Assembly: GCA_013151745.1 (NCBI GenBank)
Contig: JAADHS010000259.1
Span: 1 to 37,942, forward strand
Direction: 5' to 3'
DNA from: Gammaproteobacteria bacterium
GTDB lineage: Bacteria; Pseudomonadota; Gammaproteobacteria; JAADHS01
DNA length: 37,942 nucleotides
A model generated the notes under the pieces. That model was not told where the DNA came from and made no database searches. It saw nothing but the letters and a program-made list of their open reading frames with translations. Positions 1 to 8,916 of this stretch are shown here, in pieces. The first letter of the stretch is position 1, and each line of letters begins with the position of its first letter. Position numbers and translations under genes: made by a program.

Positions 1-953
1 TCCAAATAGGCTCGGGTCAATGTGGGATGCCTTTGTGGTGCATTGAGAGCCATACCAAACACCAGGTTTTTTCTGATATCTTCGCTGGGTAAAATCAATG
101 TTCCGAACATGTAATCCCAAATAGCAAACACTTCGCCAAAATTACAATCCCGGTGTTCTATTCTGGCACTGTGATGGATTTGATGATGCGCAGGACTAAT
201 CAAAAAATAGTTAAGTATTGGGCCAAATGAAAACCAGATATGACTGTGGCGCAAACAGGAACCCGCGAGTAAAAAAACGGCGTGAAACATATTAACACCA
301 ATGATCGTTAACGGATCTACTTTGCCCATGAATAAAAAAATCGTCAACCCTTGCACTGCACCCAACAGGGGAGCGCGAATCAAAAATTTTATCACACCGT
401 AAATAGGATGCTTGCGATACACTGTTAAAGGCATCATCACTTCTGCGGAATGATGAACACTGTGGATGGGCCACAACAAAGATAATTTATGATGCAAGGC
501 ATGGTTCAAAAAGGTAACAAAATCCGAAGCCAGCGCATATAACAGGGTAAAACAAAGTATGGTCCATACATTGATCTCAAACCCTTGCCAGTTCGAACCA
601 AAAGATGAACTCAACCACTCACCCATATAGATGCCAATGGCCGCTGTACTCATAAATGCGGTTAATGCCGTGACGGGTCTGACGAAACGATTTACAATAA
701 ACAGTTTATAATCAACAATGGCTGAAGGATGAAAATAAATGTGCTTCGGCACCACAAATCGTATAAACGCTCGCAGCTCAAACGTACTGTTACTAATATA
801 ACGCCGGTAAGATAACGCCGCAAATAATAAGGAGGTTATCAAAAATAGCCAATAAACGCGGCTACCGGAATAAAAGAAAAAATTAACGATGGCATGTAGT
901 CGCCCAACAAACCAGTCGAAAAACTCCACACCATAGACTAATAACTCAGTCAT
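1..953 (-). CDS. Sterol desaturase / fatty acid hydroxylase family membrane protein (C-terminus cut by window edge)
   Basis: The reading frame opens at ATG 953-951 (MTELLVYGVEFFDW) and stays open to base 1, giving 317 codons without a stop, so the 3' end lies outside the window. The translation has several hydrophobic segments and the three histidine clusters of the fatty acid hydroxylase superfamily: NHALHHK, IHSVHHS and AHHQIHH. Such clusters bind a di-iron centre on the cytosolic face of the membrane and support O2-dependent hydroxylation or desaturation of lipids. The substrate cannot be told; bacterial members act on sterols, hopanoids, carotenoids and ether lipids. The start codon overlaps the stop codon of the upstream M14 peptidase gene (TGATG), so the two are probably translationally coupled. 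The family call is firm and the substrate is unknown. Confidence 0.88.
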   Translation of the reverse strand, partial: MTELLVYGVEFFDWFVGRLHAIVNFFFYSGSRVYWLFLITSLLFAALSYRRYISNSTFELRAFIRFVVPKHIYFHPSAIVDYKLFIVNRFVRPVTALTAFMSTAAIGIYMGEWLSSSFGSNWQGFEINVWTILCFTLLYALASDFVTFLNHALHHKLSLLWPIHSVHHSAEVMMPLTVYRKHPIYGVIKFLIRAPLLGAVQGLTIFLFMGKVDPLTIIGVNMFHAVFLLAGSCLRHSHIWFSFGPILNYFLISPAHHQIHHSARIEHRDCNFGEVFAIWDYMFGTLILPSEDIRKNLVFGMALNAPQRHPTLTRAYL

Positions 954-2566
954 CACTGATGCTCCTTGGCAAGATTAAGCTGAGGATCTAATTGCACCAC
1001 AAAAAAATCCTCACCTTCTCTTAACAATTCACCAAAGTGAGACCGCTGAAAAATGCCACTGGCAGAGCGTGGATCGAGAATTAACGGTACAATCCGTTCC
1101 GAAGGAAGGTCGAGATCGATACGCAAATCGCCCGGATTTTGCTCTATTTTTTGTATCCGGTCCGTCACTGAAATTTTCAAACTGCGACTCCCTTTGGCCG
1201 TGACCTCTGGATTTAAGGACTCAATACGCGATATTTTCCCCATGACCGTACTCGCTTTTTTGACCCAGGTGTAATCAACACCATGAAAATCGAGCAGTGT
1301 TGCAATGCGTTGCTGATGCTTTTTAATCAAATAACCTGCTGGGATTGTCAACGGTTCACCCGCGACAACACGTGGACGGTATTCAAAACGCTTGTTAATC
1401 AGCTTGCCCGTATTGCGCTGACGTAGCGGAATATGGATTGTCGGCTGCTGGGGGTCACCCACGTATTCTTCTGTAAGATAGATTGTTGAGTGAGTTAATA
1501 CCTGTAACTTTTCATCACGCGCCGCCGTAACCAGTTCAATAATTTTTTTCCGCTCAGCACTGACATTATCCAGAAAACCCTCGACACTGCGCCGCTGTTT
1601 ATCAACGCGTATTTTGATATTACGCGCCGTGGGATAATCCCCCTCTTTTGGGTCAAGCCGATTTTCCAGTAACATCGATAAGGCACCACTCATGCCTGCA
1701 TAATTTCTGAAGTTACGCATCGATATCCCCCCATGGGTAATCACCTGATTGATGTTCGTAATTTCGCCAATATAGTGGCCTGTTGGCACCCCTTTTTTTT
1801 TCACGGTTGCGAGTACGGCTGGCAAAAACTGAGAGCGAACAAAAGTCTGCAAATTGGACTCGACGTTAGGGTGATTGGCTATTTCAAACTGTGCTTCAAA
1901 ATCGGTGAGAAAACCTTGAGCGCCAAGGCTTTTTTTCTTGAGAATGGCCGATTCATGTATATCCAATACCACATGGGGCATAAAATGACGTAATGCCTTC
2001 GCCAGCAAACGTGTCTCGGGTTGGCTCAAGATCACATAATCGGTGCTCAGGTTCACGCCATTCTCATTAACACGTTTACGATTATCGCGCCCATCCGGAT
2101 TGGCATTGGGAATGATGACAAAATTCATGTGTTCAAGATAGTCGCTCATCTCACCATTGACGAGTTGCCGAGCAATCAACTGCAACACCTCGGCACCCGA
2201 CGGCTCGGTACCATGCTGCCCGCCGACCAGCATCACCGTGAGTTTTTCTCCCTCAAGCAATGTGTCACCACTCAGAAATTCGGGAGTTGTTGAAATCAAT
2301 AAGGCACGAACTTCACGACCTCCTGCAGAGCGTCCCAGTGACTGTTGCACCACTTGCTTGGAATTCGCGACCAGTCCATCAAAAAACTGGTTTATTTCAA
2401 GGGAGCTTGGCAGTTCAGCATATTTTTTTTCTTTTAACGGCCATTCCGGCAGTGCCGCATACAGTTGCACCGGTAAAAAAAACACCAACAACAATATGAA
2501 GCCAGTATAAAACGAAAGACGGGGCTCTCGGCGAAAGTAATTTGAAACTTTATCAACACCATTCAT
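953..2566 (-). CDS. M14-family zinc carboxypeptidase, secreted or membrane-anchored
   Basis: This 537-residue protein has an N-terminal hydrophobic segment (about residues 19-37, ending PVQLYA) that fits a signal peptide or anchor, so it should act in the periplasm. The M14 signatures are present: the zinc ligands H118 and E121 in GGQHGTEPSG, the substrate-binding stretch NPDGRDNRKR with GVNLSTD (about 157-176), the third zinc ligand H204 in LDIHES, and a candidate catalytic glutamate E301 in MLLENR. The C-terminal 200 residues match no domain I recognise. M14 enzymes trim C-terminal residues from peptides, including peptidoglycan stem peptides in some branches; the specificity here is unknown. 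The start has a good ribosome binding site (GAGAGG about 8 nt upstream). The downstream desaturase-like gene overlaps its stop codon. Confidence 0.87.
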   Translation of the reverse strand: MNGVDKVSNYFRREPRLSFYTGFILLLVFFLPVQLYAALPEWPLKEKKYAELPSSLEINQFFDGLVANSKQVVQQSLGRSAGGREVRALLISTTPEFLSGDTLLEGEKLTVMLVGGQHGTEPSGAEVLQLIARQLVNGEMSDYLEHMNFVIIPNANPDGRDNRKRVNENGVNLSTDYVILSQPETRLLAKALRHFMPHVVLDIHESAILKKKSLGAQGFLTDFEAQFEIANHPNVESNLQTFVRSQFLPAVLATVKKKGVPTGHYIGEITNINQVITHGGISMRNFRNYAGMSGALSMLLENRLDPKEGDYPTARNIKIRVDKQRRSVEGFLDNVSAERKKIIELVTAARDEKLQVLTHSTIYLTEEYVGDPQQPTIHIPLRQRNTGKLINKRFEYRPRVVAGEPLTIPAGYLIKKHQQRIATLLDFHGVDYTWVKKASTVMGKISRIESLNPEVTAKGSRSLKISVTDRIQKIEQNPGDLRIDLDLPSERIVPLILDPRSASGIFQRSHFGELLREGEDFFVVQLDPQLNLAKEHQ

Positions 2567-2656
2567 ATTAATCCTCTCTTAAAGTCTATTTTATATTTTA
2601 GCATTGTTAAAATGCCTTATTTTAGTCTCAAAAAAGAGACAGCAAACCCCAGTTGA

Positions 2657-3874
2657 TTAAGCCCATTTTTTAATTAAACCCCATGGCCTTCTCATTTGAC
2701 TGATTATTTTTTGCGCCACATCTTTCTTTTTTTCGGTGACATTACCCAACAACACAATTACGACCAAGGTTGAAACCAAGATTAAGAGATGGCGCAGAGG
2801 GTGATCCGCATCCATACCGTAAAACGCGGCGAAAAATTGCAACAAAGGATAATGAAACAAATAGATAGAAAAGGTGAGCCCCGCCCAATAGCGAATCGGT
2901 TTTTCAAAAAAAACTAAGCTGCTCTCAACTGCGGGTGCTATCGCTTTAATACCAATAAAGTGCATGGCAACCAGCGCACCGTAGACATAGCTGATTAAAA
3001 ATTCATCTGAAAATTTCAGTTGATAACGTACAAAATCTTCTCCCAACAACTGCATGGATAACGACTTGACATCGACATATATGCCTGTCAATTTGATCAA
3101 AGCGTAGATTATAATAGGAGAGATAAACAGCACCCACCCGGATGTAATCGATAAATGTGTGCGTTGATTAAAATGGAAAACCCAGACGCCCATTAACCAG
3201 ATAGGCAACAGTAGTATAATCTTGGGGCCAGCAATCAATAATACCAGTGCAACCAAAATGATACGGATATATCCGGTATAATAGAATGCCGCGCCAAACA
3301 GCACGTAATACCAAAATTCGTAGCTCAAAGACCAGAATGGTCCATTAGTAAAGGGGCGAATCGAAAAAAACCACAGTTCATTGATAAAAAACAAGTTGCT
3401 TAGAAAACGCCAGACAGGTTGATCTTGTTTGTACCACCACCCGTCATACAAAGCCGGATCCAATGCTTGCCCAATGTGATCCAACACCACGGTGAGCAGC
3501 AAGGCTGGAACCACCACTGAATACAATCGCGACAAACGGTTCAGGGCATAACGACCTACCGTGCGCTCCCTGGATGTACTGACATAGGCAATCACGTAGC
3601 CGGATAAAACAAAGAACAGAATTACGGCATCGCTGCCCACATTCAAGGTTCGGATATACGCATAATCCCCACCGGACAATCGGGTATAAGCAAAATGCGA
3701 AATCAATACCAGCAATGCAGCACTCAAACGCACGACATCAAGATATAGGGAGACCGATTTGTTCAAAGTCCTATACTGCGGCAACTTGGCAATACAATAT
3801 CGTATTGAAGGCTCATCTAAATACTTTATCCTTAACTCATAAAAAATCAGTCGAAAAACCTGTGTAAACGACAA
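2657..3874 (-). CDS. Acyltransferase 3 family membrane protein (OafA/YrhL type)
   Basis: This is a polytopic membrane protein of about 405 residues with many hydrophobic segments. It carries the acyltransferase-3 signature in its first membrane segment, VVRLSAALLVLISHF, with the presumed catalytic H60, followed by FFVLSGYVIAY. Family members move acetyl or other acyl groups across the inner membrane onto O-antigen, exopolysaccharide, peptidoglycan or small molecules. The start given is a TTG with no clear ribosome binding site. The conserved domain begins only near residue 42, so translation may instead begin at the TTG before NKSVSLYLD. It lies 90 bp upstream of the M14 peptidase gene on the same strand and is divergent from the TonB operon. 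The acceptor is unknown. Confidence 0.85.
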   Translation of the reverse strand: MSFTQVFRLIFYELRIKYLDEPSIRYCIAKLPQYRTLNKSVSLYLDVVRLSAALLVLISHFAYTRLSGGDYAYIRTLNVGSDAVILFFVLSGYVIAYVSTSRERTVGRYALNRLSRLYSVVVPALLLTVVLDHIGQALDPALYDGWWYKQDQPVWRFLSNLFFINELWFFSIRPFTNGPFWSLSYEFWYYVLFGAAFYYTGYIRIILVALVLLIAGPKIILLLPIWLMGVWVFHFNQRTHLSITSGWVLFISPIIIYALIKLTGIYVDVKSLSMQLLGEDFVRYQLKFSDEFLISYVYGALVAMHFIGIKAIAPAVESSLVFFEKPIRYWAGLTFSIYLFHYPLLQFFAAFYGMDADHPLRHLLILVSTLVVIVLLGNVTEKKKDVAQKIISQMRRPWGLIKKWA

Positions 3875-4017
3875 AATACAAACACGGACGAAGGTTTATG
3901 ATTTAGTGTAACAGGTACTGTCTGCACAAAGAATGCCACAATACAGGCTTATACCCCATTGATTTGTAATGAATTTCGAGATAACATACGCTAATACAAA
4001 TCCACCATAGCAACTAA

Positions 4018-4041
4018 AACGAATACGCAACCGTATTCGTT
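4018..4041. promoter_or_regulatory. Perfect 10-bp inverted repeat, candidate operator
   Basis: AACGAATACG (4018-4027) and CGTATTCGTT (4032-4041) are exact reverse complements separated by CAAC. The site lies in the 278-bp gap between the divergent acyltransferase gene and the serine hydrolase/TonB operon, about 110 bp before the first ATG of that operon. It is not followed by a T-run, so a terminator is unlikely. The symmetry fits a dimeric repressor or activator. The regulator is unknown, and the site does not resemble a Fur box. Confidence 0.5.
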
Positions 4042-4152
4042 AGAAACATTCCTCGTTACAAAAAGATACATTTCAACACACTCTGCTAACAGACCTATTC
4101 CGTTTTTTTCTCTAAAATATGTAATATCTAATTATGTTGGTAATTAAAAATT

Positions 4153-4242
4153 ATGAAAACGATTCTCTCCCGGCTGACGATCATGAGCACACTTGATACT
4201 GAGCGCTTGCACGATCAGTCCGCAACGCCCTGCTCAAATTAA
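4153..4242 (+). other. Displaced lipoprotein signal peptide start (frame 1), probable 5' end of the serine hydrolase gene
   Basis: The ATG at 4153 opens a 29-codon frame starting MKTILSRLTIMSTL and stopping at TAA 4240-4242. The next frame, entered at TTG 4193, begins (L)ILSACTISPQ. Joined by a one-base shift near 4189-4193, the two read MKTILSRLTIMSTLILSAC, a textbook lipoprotein signal with a basic start, hydrophobic core and LSAC lipobox. The serine hydrolase frame itself is closed upstream by TGA at 4184-4186. One extra base in ACACTTG therefore separates the signal peptide from its mature protein, by mutation, sequencing error or, less likely, recoding. Confidence 0.6.
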
Positions 4243-5938
4243 GGGCGACGACTACGCCTACACACGAGATTATCTACGGTGGTTGATCGATAAAAAAATG
4301 AAAAAAAATGACATTGTTGGTCTGAGTATCGCATTGATTGATGATCAAAAAATCATCTGGAGTGCGGGCTTTGGCTATGCTGATGAGAAGAAAAAAATAA
4401 AAGCGACATCTGATACGATTTATCGCGTCGGCTCCATCACTAAACTTTTCACTGCCACGGCAATAATGCAATTGGCGGAACAAGGCAAGCTGGATATAGA
4501 CCAACCCCTGCAACATTATCTGCCACAATTTTCTATCAAAAGTCGTTTCAAAGATAGCAAACCCATCACACCTCGTATGCTTATGACGCACCATTCGGGT
4601 CTCCCGTCAGATCGTATCAATCGCATGTGGGGTGATAAAACGGCACACTTCACCGATATCGTTACCCTACTGAAGGATGATAACGTCGCGACGCCTCCCA
4701 ATACTATTTTTTCCTATTCCAATCTCGGTTTTACCTTGCTTGGTCATTTAGTCGAAGAAATAAGTGGCACACCTTATTCCGACTACATTGAACAGCGAAT
4801 CCTTCGCCCTGCTGGCATGAAACACGCTTACATTGATGCTAATTTACGTAATGATGAACACAGCTCAAAGGGATATTTCAAAAAGAAAGAGTATGCAACG
4901 CCTCATCTACGTGATACGCCTGCAGGTTCGCTTAATAGTAGCGTTGTTGATCTGGCGAATTTTGCCCGAATGCTCTTTGCCAACGGTGACAACAACGGGG
5001 CACAAATTATCAAACCTGAAACATTAATGAAGATGCAGAAATACCAGGATGGTGATGCCCCCTTTGACTTACAGAAATTTATCGGTCTGTCCTGGATTCT
5101 AAGTGATCGTTTTGGTAATGAAGCCGGTTTGATGGCCAGCCATAATGGAGGAACATTGATGTTTAAGAGTGAATTGCTGACCCTGCCAAAACATAAACTG
5201 GCTGTGGTCGTGCTGGCCAACAGCAACACCGCGAGCGAAGTGGTTAGCGACATCGCCGAAAAAGCGCTCAAACTGGCACTGGAAAGTAAAACAGGGATAA
5301 CAACCCCATTGTCGAGCAAACTCAAACAGACATCGCCCACATTGGCAGAAGATCTTGAGCGACTACCTGGCGTCTGGTCTTCAGAGATGGGTTTACTCAA
5401 AATAGATCGTCATAACAACCAGCTCAAAGTTAAACTTAATAATAAAAAACTCGATCTGGTGCGTCGAGAGGATGGCTTTTACCACCTGCAATATAAATTA
5501 TTAGGATTGCTACCTGTTGATTTAAAGGAACTGGGCAAACCCGGCTTTGGCTATATGAAAATCGAGGGACGTGAAGTCATCGTGGTCTATATCGACGGTC
5601 AACCTTTCTCTGTCGTTGCGGAAAAAGCCAGCCCACAGCCTTTGTCGTCTATTTGGGAACAACGTTTAGGTCACTATGAAAGCCTTAATGCCAAGGGCAA
5701 CGTGTTGCTGGAGAGTGTAGACCTGATTTACAATGAAGGTTTGTTGCAAGCGGAGTCCAAAATTAAAGTTGTTCCTGGTGATGAAGCAACCGCAACCACC
5801 ATCCTGCTACCCGTCAGTGAAAATAAGGCTGTGATTCACGGTTTGGGTCGAAACAAGGGGGACACCGTACATTTTTTTGAGCGGGACGGCGAATCACAGG
5901 TCAGTTATTCTGGTTTTCTGCTGCGTAAGGTTAAGTAA
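4193..5938 (+). CDS. Serine hydrolase (beta-lactamase class C / penicillin-binding-protein-like), probable lipoprotein
   Basis: The open frame from TTG 4193 gives 581 residues; the true start is probably ATG 4153 in another frame. The hydrolase domain (about residues 25-365) shows the S-x-x-K motif S81-ITK84, the Y-x-N motif Y175-SN177 and HNGG at about 317-320, in the order of class C beta-lactamases and DD-peptidases. The region after residue about 380 looks like a beta-rich accessory domain of the type that follows such hydrolases. Family members cleave D-amino acid peptides, esters or peptidoglycan stems; few are true beta-lactamases. A lipobox (LSAC) at the N-terminus suggests anchoring in the envelope. 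The gene is the first of a five-gene run with the receptor, exbB, exbD and tonB, so it may process the ligand taken up by the receptor. Confidence 0.85.
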   Translation: MILSACTISPQRPAQIKGDDYAYTRDYLRWLIDKKMKKNDIVGLSIALIDDQKIIWSAGFGYADEKKKIKATSDTIYRVGSITKLFTATAIMQLAEQGKLDIDQPLQHYLPQFSIKSRFKDSKPITPRMLMTHHSGLPSDRINRMWGDKTAHFTDIVTLLKDDNVATPPNTIFSYSNLGFTLLGHLVEEISGTPYSDYIEQRILRPAGMKHAYIDANLRNDEHSSKGYFKKKEYATPHLRDTPAGSLNSSVVDLANFARMLFANGDNNGAQIIKPETLMKMQKYQDGDAPFDLQKFIGLSWILSDRFGNEAGLMASHNGGTLMFKSELLTLPKHKLAVVVLANSNTASEVVSDIAEKALKLALESKTGITTPLSSKLKQTSPTLAEDLERLPGVWSSEMGLLKIDRHNNQLKVKLNNKKLDLVRREDGFYHLQYKLLGLLPVDLKELGKPGFGYMKIEGREVIVVYIDGQPFSVVAEKASPQPLSSIWEQRLGHYESLNAKGNVLLESVDLIYNEGLLQAESKIKVVPGDEATATTILLPVSENKAVIHGLGRNKGDTVHFFERDGESQVSYSGFLLRKVK

Positions 5939-5985
5939 CAGATCACCATATAAAAAATTACAAAAATACATTTAAGGATTGATGC

Positions 5986-8280
5986 ATGAAGACCGTTCCA
6001 CGTTATGTTGGCCTGCTATTGACAGGCGTGCTGCTGAGTATAAACAGCGCCCTTGCCGACAATATCACCATCATGGTTAAAACAAAAGGCAATGGTACCC
6101 CCATTGAGGGCGCAACCGTTGTTCTTGATGAAGGTCATGACTATGATGAAACAGGAAAAACCGGGCGTATTGAATTTTCCGATATAACCTGGCCCAGTAA
6201 AATTAAAGTACTGGCAACCGGGTTTGAGACGTTGGTAAAGTCCATTCCACAAGGCACCGAAGAATTCACCCTCTATCTGGAACCGCTCGCCATGGAAAAT
6301 GAAGGCCTGGAAGTCACGGCAGAGCGACTGGTCGAAAAAGCATCAAAGTTAACACTGTCTACCCCCGAGCTGATTAAGGCGGCGGGCAGTGGTGGCGATC
6401 CACTCAAGGCGATTACGGCGTTGCCGGGCATTGTCGCGACCAGTGAAGGCTCTGCGGAAGTTTACATGCGCGGCAGCAACGGCAACGAAAACATCACTTG
6501 GGTTAATAATACACCGGTCGGTTATCTTTACCACTTTGGCGGTTTTCAATCAACGATCAACTCCGCGTTGATTGAAGATATTAATGTCTTTTTAGGGGGC
6601 TTTCCCGTTCAGTACGGTGATGCGCTAGGCGGGGTGGTAGATGTAAAGCTACGCACACCCAAAAATGATCGTATGCGTTATAAATTTGACATATCTACCA
6701 TCACCAGTTCATTTTTGGTGGAAGGCCCTGCGGGGAAATCGGGTGGCGACAGCTTTTTTGTGGCCGGGCGACGCAGCTACCTTGATCTAATTTTCTCACC
6801 CAGCGATGCCACTGATGCATTTGCCGAAGATGACGAGGATGATCCCGACCAAATCGTTCTGGTTCCTCGCTTCTACGATTTCCAGGCACTCTATCGCCAC
6901 CAGCTTGATAACGGATATCTGGACAGCTATTTATTTACCGCTGGCGATGAAATGGAGATGGAGTTGCGTAGTTCGGCCAAGTCCGACCCCCAGCTTGCCG
7001 GTGAAGCACGCGAGAAAAAGGAATACCAAACCGTGGGCCTGACTTGGCAACAACGTTGGAATGAGAAGTGGGATAGTCTTGCAACACTGGCTTATATTCG
7101 CGAAAAGGGAGTCAACCGCCTGGGCCGTGATGAGCAAGGAGACGCTTTTTTTTCTCGTGTTGAAGAGAAAACATTTTTCCTGAAAGAAGAACTACGTTGG
7201 CACCCTCAAACTGATTTACAGTTTAGCTTTGGTTTTGAAAGTGGTTACGCAAATATCCCCGTTGACGTCTATCGACCCCGAAGTTATAGGGAGGATGACC
7301 CTGATTTCGATTTTACAACACAAAAAAAATATCGTCTTAAAAAAACGCTTAAAGCGAGTGAAATTTCTCCTTATGTAAAATATCGTCAACAGTGGACTAA
7401 CCGGTTAAGCACACAGTTGGGGCTGCGTCACACCAACATCGAATTAACGGGCGGATTCCATGCCCATAAATTTTCACCCCGCGCTACCTTGGAATATAAG
7501 TTGACCTCCGATACCTTATTAACGGCAACTTGGGGGCAGTACATCCAGATGCCAGCAGGTGAGGAGGTGGTTGAGTCTTTTGGTAATCCTTCACTATTGA
7601 TGACCGAAGCGGAACATCGCATTCTCGGCATTGAACATCAGCTCAATCCGCTTTACAGTATTAAGGCGGAGGTTTACCATAAACCAATGAAAAATCTGAT
7701 CATTTCCATCGATGAGAATGATCCACCCGATAACTTTGTGAATCGGGGCACAGGTGAGGCCTATGGCTTTGATCTGTTCATCAAACGCAAACCCAGCCAA
7801 GGCAAAATCGGCTGGCTGTCGCTCTCCTGGGCCAAGTCGCGCCGCACCAATGAAATTACCAGCATCACCCGAGATTTTTCGGGTGATCAACCGCTTACCG
7901 TTACGGCAGTGTGGGGGCAACCTTTTGGGGGCAGCTGGAAACGTTGGGACTGGAGCATCAAAGCTTTGGTACACTCAGGAAGACCCTATACCGCAGTGAC
8001 CAGCCGTAGCCGGGATGTGGCGAATAATCGCTGGATCGCCGAGTATGGCGAGCACAATGCCGAGCGCCTGCCTACCTATTACAAGGTGGATTTGCGTATT
8101 GGTCGCGACGTGCTGTTTAATGAATCCAAGTTAAAATTTTATCTTGATTTGCAAAATATTACCTTCGCTAAAAATATTATCGAATACGACTACGGCAATG
8201 AATACGAAAAAATTGACAACCCTACCGAAATCACCGGCATGTCATTTTTTCCTTTTTTCGGCGTAGAGATGGAGTATTAA
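5986..8280 (+). CDS. TonB-dependent outer membrane receptor with N-terminal carboxypeptidase-regulatory-like domain
   Basis: This 764-residue protein has a Sec signal peptide (MKTVPRYVGLLL...SALA). Residues about 27-100 form a beta-sandwich domain of the carboxypeptidase-regulatory type. Next comes a stretch resembling a TonB box (EGLEVTAER, about 106-114), a plug domain (about 125-225, with AITALPGIVATSEGS, YMRGSNGNE and VQYGDALGGVVDV) and a long beta barrel ending in an aromatic residue (Y764), as is usual for outer-membrane insertion. An acidic loop (AEDDEDDPDQ, near 280) lies early in the barrel. The ribosome binding site AAGGA sits about 8 nt before the ATG. The ligand is unknown: I see no siderophore- or vitamin-specific signature. 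It lies 47 bp after the hydrolase and 3 bp before exbB. Confidence 0.9.
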   Translation: MKTVPRYVGLLLTGVLLSINSALADNITIMVKTKGNGTPIEGATVVLDEGHDYDETGKTGRIEFSDITWPSKIKVLATGFETLVKSIPQGTEEFTLYLEPLAMENEGLEVTAERLVEKASKLTLSTPELIKAAGSGGDPLKAITALPGIVATSEGSAEVYMRGSNGNENITWVNNTPVGYLYHFGGFQSTINSALIEDINVFLGGFPVQYGDALGGVVDVKLRTPKNDRMRYKFDISTITSSFLVEGPAGKSGGDSFFVAGRRSYLDLIFSPSDATDAFAEDDEDDPDQIVLVPRFYDFQALYRHQLDNGYLDSYLFTAGDEMEMELRSSAKSDPQLAGEAREKKEYQTVGLTWQQRWNEKWDSLATLAYIREKGVNRLGRDEQGDAFFSRVEEKTFFLKEELRWHPQTDLQFSFGFESGYANIPVDVYRPRSYREDDPDFDFTTQKKYRLKKTLKASEISPYVKYRQQWTNRLSTQLGLRHTNIELTGGFHAHKFSPRATLEYKLTSDTLLTATWGQYIQMPAGEEVVESFGNPSLLMTEAEHRILGIEHQLNPLYSIKAEVYHKPMKNLIISIDENDPPDNFVNRGTGEAYGFDLFIKRKPSQGKIGWLSLSWAKSRRTNEITSITRDFSGDQPLTVTAVWGQPFGGSWKRWDWSIKALVHSGRPYTAVTSRSRDVANNRWIAEYGEHNAERLPTYYKVDLRIGRDVLFNESKLKFYLDLQNITFAKNIIEYDYGNEYEKIDNPTEITGMSFFPFFGVEMEY

Positions 8281-8283
8281 TCG

Positions 8284-8916
8284 ATGACTATTAAACATGA
8301 TTTTTTGTCTTTGATGAACAGCGGTGGCCCCATCATGTGGGTGATATTTTTCGTCGCCAGCATAGCTATGGTGTTGTTGATATGGGAAGGCTTGCGAGGC
8401 ATCACTCTGATGAAAAGTGCACGCCAGGATTACCAGCAGCTACGCACTGATAATAGTTACTTGCCCACGGTCATAACCAGTGCGAGTCCTATTGCCAAAT
8501 TGCTGGCAGCGACTCATTGGCCAGACGTTGAATCGAAAGAGGATATGGCCAAAGAATTTAATATTCATCTGGCAGAGATTACACCCAAAATGGAGGGCAG
8601 TCTTGCTACCATCGCCATCCTTGGGTCGCTGTTGCCGATGCTCGGACTGCTCGGGACGGTAACAGGAATGATCAACGTTTTTGAAGTTATTGCCCTGCAA
8701 GGCAATGGCAAACCGAATGAAATGGCCGACGGTATCTCCCAGGCTTTGCTCACCACGGCCAGTGGGTTGATCATCGCCATTCCGGTGATCTTCCTTCACC
8801 ATTTACTGTCGCGCCGCGTCAATGCCTTGATGACGATGACCCATCAAGCGGTTCAGTTGATTCTTCACCGCGATATCACGGTATTGAAAGAGGCGCATCA
8901 CCATGAGCACAAATAA
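8284..8916 (+). CDS. exbB: ExbB/TolQ/MotA-family proton channel subunit
   Basis: The 210-residue protein has the three-helix layout of ExbB: a first membrane helix at about residues 17-37 (GPIMWVIFFVASIAMVLLIW), a cytoplasmic stretch, then two helices in the conserved region LGSLLPMLGLLGTVTGMINVF and GISQALLTTASGLIIAIPVIF. ExbB forms a pentamer around ExbD and uses the proton motive force to drive TonB. It starts 3 bp after the receptor stop codon and overlaps exbD by 14 bp, so the genes are surely co-transcribed. TolQ is the main alternative, but the receptor upstream and tonB downstream favour ExbB. Confidence 0.92.
   Translation: MTIKHDFLSLMNSGGPIMWVIFFVASIAMVLLIWEGLRGITLMKSARQDYQQLRTDNSYLPTVITSASPIAKLLAATHWPDVESKEDMAKEFNIHLAEITPKMEGSLATIAILGSLLPMLGLLGTVTGMINVFEVIALQGNGKPNEMADGISQALLTTASGLIIAIPVIFLHHLLSRRVNALMTMTHQAVQLILHRDITVLKEAHHHEHK

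Noticed and set aside
3875-4152. Fur-type or other iron-regulator box before the TonB operon
   Set aside because: I looked for GATAATGATAATCATTATC-like sequence on both strands and found no convincing match; the palindrome at 4018-4041 is of another type.
4903-5400. 165-codon ORF on the minus strand inside the serine hydrolase gene
   Set aside because: It is antisense to a gene with clear catalytic motifs, has no ribosome binding site or known motif, and is explained by codon bias of the sense strand.
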